64,000 bases of DNA. It comes from Candidatus Opimibacter skivensis. GTDB lineage: Bacteria > Bacteroidota > Bacteroidia > Chitinophagales > Saprospiraceae. The DNA is taken from contig JADKGY010000001.1 of the NCBI GenBank assembly GCA_016722045.1, positions 1,240,001-1,304,000 on the forward strand. Reading direction: 5' to 3'. The position numbers and the translations under genes are program-made. Below the pieces are notes generated by a model that was not told the origin of the DNA, made no database searches, and saw only the letters and a list, made by a program, of their open reading frames with translations. This document shows positions 1-8,774 of this stretch, in pieces. Each line of letters starts with the position of its first letter. Position 1 is the stretch's first letter.

Positions 1-1339
1 CAAAGAATTCCTTCGTCTTATCAAGTATCTTATCAAACCATTTTGGCCCGTTGCGATCTTTGTGATTGTCAGGTACTTCTTCATTCATCGTTGTGACAGC
101 TACTTTCTCTTTGACAGGCTCTGTTGTTTTTGTAGCAATCAAATTATTCGTAGCTACTTCCTCTTCAGTTTCAGGAGATGCCAATCCATGAATGATCAAA
201 CCAATCGCGGTTGCATAGATGGGGCTTGATACATCATCACGTTGTCTTGAAGCAATATGTTCTATTGGCAATCCAACTCTTGCACTCATTCCTGTTCTAT
301 ATTCTGCAAGGAGATCTACTTTGTTCAATAAAGCGCCACCACCTGTCAATACGATTCCTCCGATCAGTTTGCGTTCGTATCCGGATTTCTTGATCTCCAC
401 GCGCACAAGCTCAAGGATCTCTTCCATCCGGGCCTGGATGATAAGTGATAGATTCTTTTCAGAAATTTCTTTATAATCTCTTCCGTTGAAACTCGGAATC
501 GTGATGATGCGATTGTCAACAATACATTCTGCCAATGCTGATCCAAATTTTTTCTTCAGCTTCTCAGCCTGCTCATACATCACTGTACATCCTTCTTTGA
601 TATCAGCAGTGATGACATCTCCTCCGAATGGAACAACTGCTGTATGTCTGATGATGCCTTCCTGGAATATCGTGATGTCTGTAGTTCCACCTCCGATATC
701 AACCAATGCAACACCTGCTTCTTTCTCTTCTTCACTCAACACTGCGGCCGCTGATGCTATTGGTTCAAGAACAAAGTCGGCTACCTTGAGTCCAGCTTTT
801 TCTACACATCGCTCTATATTCTTATGTGCAGATAATTGTCCCGTGACAACATGGAAATTACCTATCAGTCTATGACCGCACATACCTACAGGATCAAGTA
901 TACCTTCTTCATCATCGACAGTATATTCCTGTGGCAGAATATGCAATATTTTATCCCCTGGAGGTAATGCAAGTCTGTACATATCATCCAGCAGTGTCTG
1001 CAGATCTGATTTGGTGATTTCTTTATCCGCATCTGCCAGTGTCAGGATACCCTGATGCTGCAAACTCTTGATATGTTGACCGGCAATGCCGGCATAAACT
1101 TCGAGGATTTCCATACCTGCGCTTTTCTCCGCCTGTATGACAGCTTCTTCTATGGAACGGACAGTCTTGTCAATGTTAGCTACCACGCCGCGACGGACTC
1201 CTTCAGATGCCACTTTACCGACACCCAGGATTTCAATACTTCCGTATTCATTTCTCCGGCCAACCATGACACAAATCTTTGTCGTCCCGATGTCAAGTGC
1301 GACTACCGTTTTTGACTTTTGAATTTCTTTGTACCTCAT
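1..1339 (-). CDS. ftsA: Cell division protein FtsA (3' end cut by window edge)
   Basis: Actin-like ATPase that tethers FtsZ to the membrane and recruits the late divisome. The start is at 1339 (MRYKEIQKSK). The phosphate-1 loop VALDIGTTKICV lies near residue 13, the phosphate-2 loop LVDIGGGTTDITIF near 210 and an adenosine motif LTGGGALL near 320. After a low-complexity linker the last visible residues, WFDKILDKTKEFF, form an amphipathic helix typical of the FtsA membrane-targeting sequence, so only a few residues are probably missing beyond base 1. It lies 11 bp after ftsQ at the end of the dcw cluster; ftsZ is expected just off the edge. About 446 residues are visible, a normal length for Bacteroidota. 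The function is clear from the motifs and context. Confidence 0.95.
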   Translation of the reverse strand, partial: MRYKEIQKSKTVVALDIGTTKICVMVGRRNEYGSIEILGVGKVASEGVRRGVVANIDKTVRSIEEAVIQAEKSAGMEILEVYAGIAGQHIKSLQHQGILTLADADKEITKSDLQTLLDDMYRLALPPGDKILHILPQEYTVDDEEGILDPVGMCGHRLIGNFHVVTGQLSAHKNIERCVEKAGLKVADFVLEPIASAAAVLSEEEKEAGVALVDIGGGTTDITIFQEGIIRHTAVVPFGGDVITADIKEGCTVMYEQAEKLKKKFGSALAECIVDNRIITIPSFNGRDYKEISEKNLSLIIQARMEEILELVRVEIKKSGYERKLIGGIVLTGGGALLNKVDLLAEYRTGMSARVGLPIEHIASRQRDDVSSPIYATAIGLIIHGLASPETEEEVATNNLIATKTTEPVKEKVAVTTMNEEVPDNHKDRNGPKWFDKILDKTKEFF

Positions 1340-1350
1340 GAGGATAAAAT

Positions 1351-2121
1351 TTATTGGTTTAATCTTCTTTTAGCGACGATCTGCCCGGCAAATCGCGTAT
1401 CAACGTATGCATATGTATCCCATCCGGTGCTGGGGAGTGCTTTCTTGTAAAATTTCCTGAGACGTTCGACTTTGTCTTCAAGATCATTTGTATTTCCGAT
1501 CAGGATCTTTGACGGCCCCAATCGTGGAACTAACCATATTTTTTCTTTTGATTCAAAATAGATCTGATCGATCAGTGAACCCATAAATTCATTGTCCTGC
1601 AACATCAATGCGATATCAAAAAGCGAATTGATCGGCCAGGACTTCACATCATTAGTCACAGGAAAATCACCATTGACCAGTGGCACTCGCGCCGTGAAAT
1701 TTCTTGACACTGGCATCCGGACAGTATCTGCATCGACATACCAGTGCGAACCATGATTGTCCACAATCCGCATGACCGGCATCCGCTGGCGTATTGAAAG
1801 TGTCAGTGTTTTATTCGCTCCAAGAAATACGGAAGCTTCTTTCACATAAGGACTTGTAGCGAGAAATTCCTCAATACTGCGCATATCCACCTTGTCAATC
1901 GCTATACCTTTCAGCGGGCCGAATTTTTTTACCACCGTCTTTACGATGTCATCCGGCATGATCAGGTTGTTTCCTTTATCAAGCAACAATACCTCAGCCT
2001 GTACATCAGTGATGACTTCTTCTGACCTGAACTGCGCTGCCATGAGTGTAATACCCGTGAGCGCGGCCAGTAAGACAAGCCACATGAAGGTTTTGATACG
2101 TTGCTTATTTCCTTTAATCAT
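1351..2121 (-). CDS. ftsQ: Cell division protein FtsQ/DivIB
   Basis: Bitopic divisome protein that bridges early and late division proteins. It has 256 residues: a short basic cytoplasmic N-terminus, one membrane segment at about residues 11-30 (TFMWLVLLAALTGITLMAA), then a POTRA-like region (about 60-125, with VKEASVFLGANKTLTLSIRQRMP) and a beta domain. Primary sequence is weakly conserved in this family, so the call rests on topology, size and its position between murC and ftsA. Its first codons overlap the murC stop by 8 bp, which suggests translational coupling. Confidence 0.88.
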   Translation of the reverse strand: MIKGNKQRIKTFMWLVLLAALTGITLMAAQFRSEEVITDVQAEVLLLDKGNNLIMPDDIVKTVVKKFGPLKGIAIDKVDMRSIEEFLATSPYVKEASVFLGANKTLTLSIRQRMPVMRIVDNHGSHWYVDADTVRMPVSRNFTARVPLVNGDFPVTNDVKSWPINSLFDIALMLQDNEFMGSLIDQIYFESKEKIWLVPRLGPSKILIGNTNDLEDKVERLRKFYKKALPSTGWDTYAYVDTRFAGQIVAKRRLNQ

Positions 2122-3493
2122 TTTTATATAGTCTCCTGATCAACTCAGGAATATGTTTATCCAGATCTCCTGCACCTAATGTGATCAACACCTTAGGTTT
2201 TTTTTCTACTATCCAATCTATCCAGGTATCACCACGACACCATTTTTTATTTGGATTTTTCATCAGATCAAATATCGTTTGGGAGCTTACACCCGGTATT
2301 GGTTTTTCACGCGCCGGATAAATATCGATGATCACTGGAACATCCAATAAATCCAACGCCGCCGCAAATCCTTCTGCCAAATCTCTTGTCCTCGAGTAAA
2401 GATGTGGCTGAAACACACCCATCACTTTCTTTCCGTATGTTTCTTTAGCTGCAGTAATCGCAGCTATCAATTCTTCCGGGTGATGCGCATAATCATCAAT
2501 CAATACACTCTCTTCATCCTGATACCTTATTTCAAATCGCCTCGATACTCCTTTGAATCCGGGCAATGCATCTCTCAATTTATTTCCATCCGCACCTATC
2601 TCAAGGGCCATCGCACATGCAGCAGTGGCATTCAGTACATTGTGTCTGCCCGGCATGAGTAAAGCCATATCTTTTAGTTCTTTTTCAGGCGTTACTAATG
2701 TCCAGTGCCAGATCCCTTTCTCTACTTTCATGTCTGCTGCATGATAATCTCCTTTCTCCAATCCGAATGAAATCATGCTTACTCCCTTAGTATGCAATTC
2801 ATCCATTACTTCTTTTCCAATCAATTCATTCAGATCATAGCGATAAATCAATTTGCCATTGTTTTCAATCTGCTTCAGAAACTGCCTATATCCTTTAAGC
2901 ATTTCTTCATATGTGCCATAGATATCCAGGTGATCCGGATCCATGGCTGTCAGCACTACCCATTTCGGATGAAGTCTGTGAAATGATCTGTCATATTCAT
3001 CAGCTTCCACCACCATGAGATCAAGACTCTTTGAAATAAAATTCGAGTCATAATTCACTGCAATCCCTCCGAGCAATGCCGTATGTTTTATACCTGTACT
3101 GTCCAGCAGATAACTGATCATCGAAGAGGTTGTTGTTTTTCCATGTGTACCTGCCACTCCGATTGTATCAACTCCTTTCGTTGTCCACTCCAATGCTTCT
3201 GATCGCTTAACCATCGGAACATTGAATCGCACAAAGTGCCCGCGGATCCTGCTTTCACTTGGTATTGCCGGCGTATAAATCACGAGGTCAGGATGTCCTG
3301 ATATCAGTTCAGGATCATCTTCAAACTGAATCTCCGCTCCTTCATTTATCAATGCATCTGTCACAGATGATGATTGCCTGTCGTACCCACTCACGCTGAT
3401 GTCATTAAGCAGACACCAACGCGCCAATGCGCTCATGCCTATGCCCCCAATGCCAAGGAAGTAGATATGATTGTATTCTTTCAGCTCCATCAT
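2114..3493 (-). CDS. murC: UDP-N-acetylmuramate--L-alanine ligase MurC
   Basis: Cytoplasmic Mur ligase that adds L-alanine to UDP-MurNAc with ATP. It has 459 residues, the normal length. The N-terminal Rossmann loop is FLGIGGIGMSALA (about 13-25), the ATP P-loop is GVAGTHGKTTTSSM (about 113), the central domain carries VVEADEYDRSF, and the C-terminal domain has DDYAHHPEE followed by FQPHLYSRTRDL. It overlaps murG by 4 bp upstream and ftsQ by 8 bp downstream, so it is part of a tightly coupled run. Confidence 0.97.
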   Translation of the reverse strand: MMELKEYNHIYFLGIGGIGMSALARWCLLNDISVSGYDRQSSSVTDALINEGAEIQFEDDPELISGHPDLVIYTPAIPSESRIRGHFVRFNVPMVKRSEALEWTTKGVDTIGVAGTHGKTTTSSMISYLLDSTGIKHTALLGGIAVNYDSNFISKSLDLMVVEADEYDRSFHRLHPKWVVLTAMDPDHLDIYGTYEEMLKGYRQFLKQIENNGKLIYRYDLNELIGKEVMDELHTKGVSMISFGLEKGDYHAADMKVEKGIWHWTLVTPEKELKDMALLMPGRHNVLNATAACAMALEIGADGNKLRDALPGFKGVSRRFEIRYQDEESVLIDDYAHHPEELIAAITAAKETYGKKVMGVFQPHLYSRTRDLAEGFAAALDLLDVPVIIDIYPAREKPIPGVSSQTIFDLMKNPNKKWCRGDTWIDWIVEKKPKVLITLGAGDLDKHIPELIRRLYKND

Positions 3494-4593
3494 GATGTTG
3501 ATCCTTTCTGTGCCAATTGAATAATAATATCCGCTATATCATCAGCTGCATTTTGCTTCGCGAGCTTCATGATGTTGTACTCCAGTTTTTGCAATTCTTC
3601 CGGATGATCCAACAATCTGAGTGCTTCCGGAAATGCTTTTGTCGGCGCATTTCCATCCGTAATTAAAATCGCAGCATCCATTTGCTCAAGTGACCTGGCA
3701 TTGTGCGTCTGATGATCCTCTGCCACATAAGGAGAAGGCACCAGTATCGCAGGTTTGCCGGTCAAAGCGAGTTCACTGATCGTGATGGCTCCTGCTCTTG
3801 CGATCACCACATCGGCGAGCGCATAAGCATAATCCATCCTGTCAATAAACACTGATGCTTTTACGTGACTCAACTTCGCTGAAGGTGTGTCTGAATATGT
3901 ATCGGCGTAAAGCTTCCCAATCTGCCAAAGAACTTGTATATCATCGCGACCTGCTACCAGATCGTACGAATTTTTTATTGTCTCATTGATTGTACGTGCT
4001 CCCAAACTTCCTCCGAATGCAAGAATCGTTTTCTTATTTTCATCTAATCCAAAATATGCTGCAGCTTCTTCTCTTGAAATTTCTTTCGCCAGCTGGCTTC
4101 GCATTGGATTACCTGTCAGTTTTATTTTTTTAGCAGGAAAATATTTTTCCATTCCGGGATATGCCACACAAATCGCTTTCGCTTTTGTAGCTAATATTTT
4201 ATTAGTCACACCCGGATAACTATTCTGCTCCTGCAACACAGAAGGAATCCCCATACCTGCAGCAACTCTCACTAACGGACCTGAAGCATATCCACCCACG
4301 CCTACCACTACATCAGGTTGAAATGATTTCACAATCGATCTGCATTTCAACAAGCTGTGTACAACTTTCACCGGAAACAAAAGATTTGTGATCGTCAATT
4401 TTCGTTGAAAACCACTGATCCAGATTCCTTCGATCCTGTATCCTGCTGCCGGCACTTTCTCCATCTCCATTCTTCCCATTGCACCTACAAACAATATGTC
4501 AATGAACGCATCGCGTCTTTTCAACGCGTCGGCTATCGCTATAGCCGGATATATATGGCCTCCCGTTCCTCCACCACTAATGATGATCTTCAT
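3490..4593 (-). CDS. murG: UDP-GlcNAc:undecaprenyl-PP-MurNAc-pentapeptide GlcNAc transferase MurG
   Basis: GT28 enzyme on the inner face of the membrane that converts lipid I to lipid II. It has 367 residues. The N-terminal glycine-rich loop ISGGGTGGHIYPAIAIA is diagnostic, VGVGGYASGPLV and LQEQNSYPGVTNK follow, and the C-terminal UDP-GlcNAc site shows AFGGSLGARTIN and ARAGAITISELA. It overlaps murC by 4 bp and ftsW by 17 bp. Nothing is missing. Confidence 0.97.
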   Translation of the reverse strand: MKIIISGGGTGGHIYPAIAIADALKRRDAFIDILFVGAMGRMEMEKVPAAGYRIEGIWISGFQRKLTITNLLFPVKVVHSLLKCRSIVKSFQPDVVVGVGGYASGPLVRVAAGMGIPSVLQEQNSYPGVTNKILATKAKAICVAYPGMEKYFPAKKIKLTGNPMRSQLAKEISREEAAAYFGLDENKKTILAFGGSLGARTINETIKNSYDLVAGRDDIQVLWQIGKLYADTYSDTPSAKLSHVKASVFIDRMDYAYALADVVIARAGAITISELALTGKPAILVPSPYVAEDHQTHNARSLEQMDAAILITDGNAPTKAFPEALRLLDHPEELQKLEYNIMKLAKQNAADDIADIIIQLAQKGSTS

Positions 4594-5758
4594 CGAGAGG
4601 TTTTATTTCAACTTTTCCAACATCATTGGCCGACTGTTCAATAAACCGGCTTACACTCAGTATCATCCCAAACGCTATGCACGTGATCAACATCGATGTT
4701 CCTCCTTTACTTACTAATGGCAATGTCAAACCGGTGACCGGGACAATATTGACAGACACAGCAATATTTGCAAACGCTTGTATGACAATATTCAAACACA
4801 ATCCCATCGCCAATAACGCACCAAATGTTTTCGGACTTCGTGTGACCATCGATGTGCATTTCAAAAACAGTAATAAGAAAAGTACAATGATGATTAACCC
4901 ACCCAACAGTCCATACTCTTCACATATGATAGCATAGATAAAATCCGCGTACGAATACGGCAAATAATTTCTTTGTGTACTCAATCCCGGACCTACACCA
5001 AACCATCCGCCATCAGCTATAGCAATCTTCGCTTGCTGTATCTGATATCCTCCATCTGAATTGCCTAAAAATTCAGCGACCCGATTTGTCCACGTCGAAA
5101 CCCGTATCGCATCCGGAAACACCATGCCTAAAAGAACCAATCCCCCAAGAAATACCGCACCCAATCCCACCAGCAGGAAAATATATTTCAAATGAACCCT
5201 GCCAATAAACATCAGTGTCATACATGTCATGAATAACAAAAGTGCTGTACTCAGGTTATTCGGTGCTATCAATCCACACACGACGATGATGGGCAACATC
5301 AACGGAAGAAATGCACTTTTAAAATCCTTAATGACATCCTGCTTCATCGATATTGAGCGTGCGATATACATGATCAATGCGATAGCCGCTATATCTGATG
5401 TCTGAAAACTTAATCCTATACCTGGAATTGAAATCCATCTTCGGGCATCATTGATCTCCGGCCCAAATAACATCGTATACAATAACAATGGAATGGAGAT
5501 CACCAGCAGAATAGGTGCCAGCTTCGAATAAACAGTGTAATGGGTGTTGTAACAAACATAGCAGAGGAAAATCCCTACCATGGCAATGACCATATGTTTG
5601 ATCAGGTGGATTTCTGCATGTCCACCATTATACTTAAATGCAATCGTTCCTGTCGAACTATAGACCGCTAGAACCGATGCGAGACATAGCAATGCCACGA
5701 TGACCCAGATCCCCTTGTCACCTTTTAAATTTTTCGCTATGGCTACTGCTCTATACAT
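4577..5758 (-). CDS. ftsW: SEDS-family peptidoglycan polymerase FtsW
   Basis: Multi-pass SEDS glycosyltransferase that polymerises lipid II at the septum together with the division transpeptidase. It has 393 residues with about ten hydrophobic segments. The late loop reads VPVTGLTLPLVSKGGTS, matching the SEDS signature usually written LPFxSxGGSS, with the Lys/Thr variant that I associate with Bacteroidota. GVGPGLSTQRNYLPYSYADFIYA carries the usual extracellular loop. Upstream lies a 299-bp repeat spacer rather than a tight junction with murD, so ftsW-murG-murC-ftsQ-ftsA may have their own promoter. Confidence 0.95.
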   Translation of the reverse strand: MYRAVAIAKNLKGDKGIWVIVALLCLASVLAVYSSTGTIAFKYNGGHAEIHLIKHMVIAMVGIFLCYVCYNTHYTVYSKLAPILLVISIPLLLYTMLFGPEINDARRWISIPGIGLSFQTSDIAAIALIMYIARSISMKQDVIKDFKSAFLPLMLPIIVVCGLIAPNNLSTALLLFMTCMTLMFIGRVHLKYIFLLVGLGAVFLGGLVLLGMVFPDAIRVSTWTNRVAEFLGNSDGGYQIQQAKIAIADGGWFGVGPGLSTQRNYLPYSYADFIYAIICEEYGLLGGLIIIVLFLLLFLKCTSMVTRSPKTFGALLAMGLCLNIVIQAFANIAVSVNIVPVTGLTLPLVSKGGTSMLITCIAFGMILSVSRFIEQSANDVGKVEIKPLDEDHH

Positions 5759-6057
5759 TAAGTTGTTTATAGGTTTATGTGTTTATAGGTTTATGTGTTT
5801 ATAGGTTTATGTGTTTATAGGTTTATTTGCTTATTGCTTATTGCTTATTGACCATTATGCCACAAAGGCGCAAAGAAATCATTTTTGATTTTTGATTTTT
5901 GATTTTTGATTTTTGATTTTTGATTTTTGATTTTTGATTTTCGATCTTCGATTTTTGATTTTCGATTTTTGCTTATTGCTTATTTTTCCTTCGCCTTAGC
6001 CTTCGCCTCAGCCTATTTTCTTTTCCTTAGCCTTAGCCTTCACTTCAGCCTGTTTTT
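5759..6057. repeat. Repeat-filled spacer between murD and ftsW
   Basis: No gene is seen. From the ftsW side it holds about four copies of a GTTTATAGGTTTAT unit (5763-5825), three TTGCTTA units (5827-5850), about seven copies of a TGATTTT heptamer (5881-5968), then a degenerate CCTTAGCCTTCGCCTCAG tract (5985-6052) related in reverse orientation to 22352-22409. These simple tandem arrays recur at other gaps in the window. The spacer interrupts an otherwise compact dcw cluster. Confidence 0.85.
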
Positions 6058-7368
6058 TTACAATTCATTCACTTCTCTTTTGAACTGATCTCCTCTGTCC
6101 ATGTAATTTTTGAAGAGATCAAAACTTGCGCATGCCGGAGACAACAACACAGTGTCCCCGGGTGATGCGAGCGAAGCAGCTCGACGGACTGCTTCGCGCA
6201 CCGTTGTAGTTTCTGATATTTGATTGACCTTTGTCGAAAAAGATTCATATAGTTTTTTATTATCAAGGCCAAGACAAATCAATGCCCTGACTTTATTTTC
6301 CACCAGGTCCATTATCGCCTGGTAATCATTTCCTTTATCCTGTCCACCTGCAATCCATATCACGGGTGTCTTCATCGCTTCAAGTGCATAATAGACAGCA
6401 TCTACATTCGTCGCTTTACTGTCATTGATATAGCGTACTCCGCTTTTCTCATTGACATATTCCATCCTATGCGCTTCATTGACAAATGATTCCAATGAAG
6501 ACTGCAGACTTTCAGCCGGACAACCTGCCAGTAATGCAGCTCTTGCAGCGGCGATCACATTGACCTGGTTATGTTTTCCCATAAGCCTCGAACGTGACAA
6601 ATCAAGAAGGATATCATCTTTGACAAAGACTTTATCATCACCGATCATGTCTGTCTCCCGTATCGTCCACATTCTGGCTTCATTATGATGTGATACTACT
6701 TTTAGTACCGTCACCGGGTCCATTGCATTGTAGATGAGCGTATCATTTTCAGTCATACTCTGTACAATCTTCATTTTCGCGTCCGCGTATTTATCAAGAC
6801 TGTACTCGTAACGGTCAAGATGATCGGGCGTAATGTTGAGCAGAATAGCCACTTCAGGCCTGAAGGCTTCTACATCCTCCAGTTGAAAACTACTCAGCTC
6901 GCATACATACCAATCCGCATCACCTTCCGCCAGGAAATGACAAAATCCTTCACCCACATTTCCGACTTTTGCAGCGTTAATACCTGCAGAGATCAGAAAA
7001 TGATGACACAATCCTGTCGTTGTTGTCTTACCATTGCTTCCGGTGATACCTATGATCTTTCCTTTTTGATTTAGAAAAGCCCATTCGATTTCTCCGATGA
7101 CATGTTTGCCTGCATTGTGTAAAGCCTGCAATACAGAACTGTCATTTGCAATACCCGGACTCTTGACGATAATGTCGCAAGCCACCAATTTTTCAAGACT
7201 ATGTCCCTTTTCTTCAAAAGGGATATGATGTTGTTCTAATGTTTTCTTTCGTTCATGTGCTATTTCATTTCCATCGCTCACCCACACGTCGTTGCCTTTA
7301 GCTTTAGCCAGCAAGGCAGCTCCGATACCACTGATACCTGCACCAATCACACCTACACTGGTCGGCAT
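6058..7368 (-). CDS. murD: UDP-N-acetylmuramoylalanine--D-glutamate ligase MurD
   Basis: Cytoplasmic Mur ligase adding D-glutamate to UDP-MurNAc-L-Ala. It has 436 residues. The N-terminal GVIGAGISGIGAALLA Rossmann loop, the P-loop GITGSNGKTTTTG (about residue 108), the central NITPDHLDRYE segment and the C-terminal YINDSKATNVDA segment are all present. It lies 1 bp after mraY. The start at 7368 (MPTSVGVIG) gives the standard N-terminus. Confidence 0.97.
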   Translation of the reverse strand: MPTSVGVIGAGISGIGAALLAKAKGNDVWVSDGNEIAHERKKTLEQHHIPFEEKGHSLEKLVACDIIVKSPGIANDSSVLQALHNAGKHVIGEIEWAFLNQKGKIIGITGSNGKTTTTGLCHHFLISAGINAAKVGNVGEGFCHFLAEGDADWYVCELSSFQLEDVEAFRPEVAILLNITPDHLDRYEYSLDKYADAKMKIVQSMTENDTLIYNAMDPVTVLKVVSHHNEARMWTIRETDMIGDDKVFVKDDILLDLSRSRLMGKHNQVNVIAAARAALLAGCPAESLQSSLESFVNEAHRMEYVNEKSGVRYINDSKATNVDAVYYALEAMKTPVIWIAGGQDKGNDYQAIMDLVENKVRALICLGLDNKKLYESFSTKVNQISETTTVREAVRRAASLASPGDTVLLSPACASFDLFKNYMDRGDQFKREVNEL

Positions 7369-7369
7369 A

Positions 7370-8629
7370 TCACCTTACTTTTAAAGTGATCAGGGTAATG
7401 ACTGCGAGCATGACACCGACAATCCAAAACCGGGTTACAATTTTTGCTTCATGCATACCCAGTTTCTGAAAGTGGTGATGCAATGGTGACATCCGGAATA
7501 TGCGACGTCCTTCTCCATATTTCCTTTTTGTGTATTTGAAATAATACACTTGTATCATCACAGATAAAATTTCCACCAGGAATACACCGCATAACAAAGG
7601 GATCAATAATTCTTTACGCAGTATGATCGCCATCACAGCAATGATTGCCCCCAATGCAAGGCTTCCGGTATCACCCATGAATACTTTCGCCGGATAGGAA
7701 TTGTACCAAAGAAATCCTATACAGGCCCCGAGAAAACAACTACTGAAAATCACCAGCTCACCCGTATTGGGGATGTAAAAAACATTGAGATAATTCGCGA
7801 TGATCGTATTGCCACTGATATAGGCAAGAATAGTTAATGCTAACGCAATAATGCCTGAAACTCCTGTGGCCAGACCATCCAATCCATCTGTCAGATTCGA
7901 TCCATTGCTCACAGCGGTGATGATGATGATGGTGATGGGAATAAATACGATCCATAACCATTTCTTTGCATTCATCCCAAAGAATGTCAACAGATCCCTG
8001 TAATCAAACTGATTTCCTCTTAAAAACGGAACATTAGTCAGTGATGATTTACAATACACCATATCTATCTGTTGCCCTGGCTTTCTTTCATCTGTGACTT
8101 TTACATGATTCATCACTTCATATCCGCCGACAGCAGCTGCTTCTGGTGTAAGTCTGATGACCACATCCCGATGAATCAACATCACCAGCGCGATGATCAA
8201 CCCAAGTACGATCTGTCCGAATAATTTGAATTTAGCTTTGAGACCTTGCTTATTTTTCCGGAAGATCTTGATATAATCATCTATGAATCCGATCACACCC
8301 ATCCAAACTGTAGTGAGTAACATCATGATGATGTATACATTATCGAGTTTGGCGAGAAGCAAACATGGTACAAGGATGGCAAGCAGGATGATCAATCCCC
8401 CCATCGTAGGTGTTCCTGCTTTTTGCAGTTGACCTTCGAGACCGAGATCGCGTACGGTTTCTCCTATTTGTAATCTTTTCAAAGAACGAATGATCCTGTT
8501 TCCGACCAGGAGTGAAATCACCAATGAAAGCATAATCGCTACACCTGCCCTGAAAGAAATAGACATCACCATGGCTTCTCCAGGCAAGTCAAATTTTCTG
8601 TACAGGTATTCAAAGAGGTGGTAAAACAT
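7370..8629 (-). CDS. mraY: Phospho-MurNAc-pentapeptide translocase MraY
   Basis: Polytopic membrane enzyme that makes lipid I by transferring phospho-MurNAc-pentapeptide to undecaprenyl phosphate. It has 419 residues against about 360 in E. coli; the excess is a periplasmic-type insertion near residues 155-215 (after IHRDVVIRLTPE), which is usual in Bacteroidota. Catalytic motifs are GFIDDYIK, SNGSNLTDGLDGLA and FMGDTGSLALG, and the His-rich loop MSPLHHHFQK is intact. A 145-bp gap separates it from murE. Confidence 0.97.
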   Translation of the reverse strand: MFYHLFEYLYRKFDLPGEAMVMSISFRAGVAIMLSLVISLLVGNRIIRSLKRLQIGETVRDLGLEGQLQKAGTPTMGGLIILLAILVPCLLLAKLDNVYIIMMLLTTVWMGVIGFIDDYIKIFRKNKQGLKAKFKLFGQIVLGLIIALVMLIHRDVVIRLTPEAAAVGGYEVMNHVKVTDERKPGQQIDMVYCKSSLTNVPFLRGNQFDYRDLLTFFGMNAKKWLWIVFIPITIIIITAVSNGSNLTDGLDGLATGVSGIIALALTILAYISGNTIIANYLNVFYIPNTGELVIFSSCFLGACIGFLWYNSYPAKVFMGDTGSLALGAIIAVMAIILRKELLIPLLCGVFLVEILSVMIQVYYFKYTKRKYGEGRRIFRMSPLHHHFQKLGMHEAKIVTRFWIVGVMLAVITLITLKVR

Positions 8630-8774
8630 CTGTTGTCTTGTAATTTCTTCTTTTCATCCTCAAAAGACGCAGATGCGAGTGGGTGACCTGGTGATCTTTA
8701 TCCCCTATGGATTCACCCACTGCAACTGCTAAAACCAACCTGAGAATGATAATAGAACCTATCTTATATATCTT

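Noticed and set aside
7758..7961. His-rich ORF on the minus strand (HHHHHHHR run)
   Set aside because: It is an out-of-frame reading of the conserved mraY membrane and SNGSNLTDGLDG coding region.
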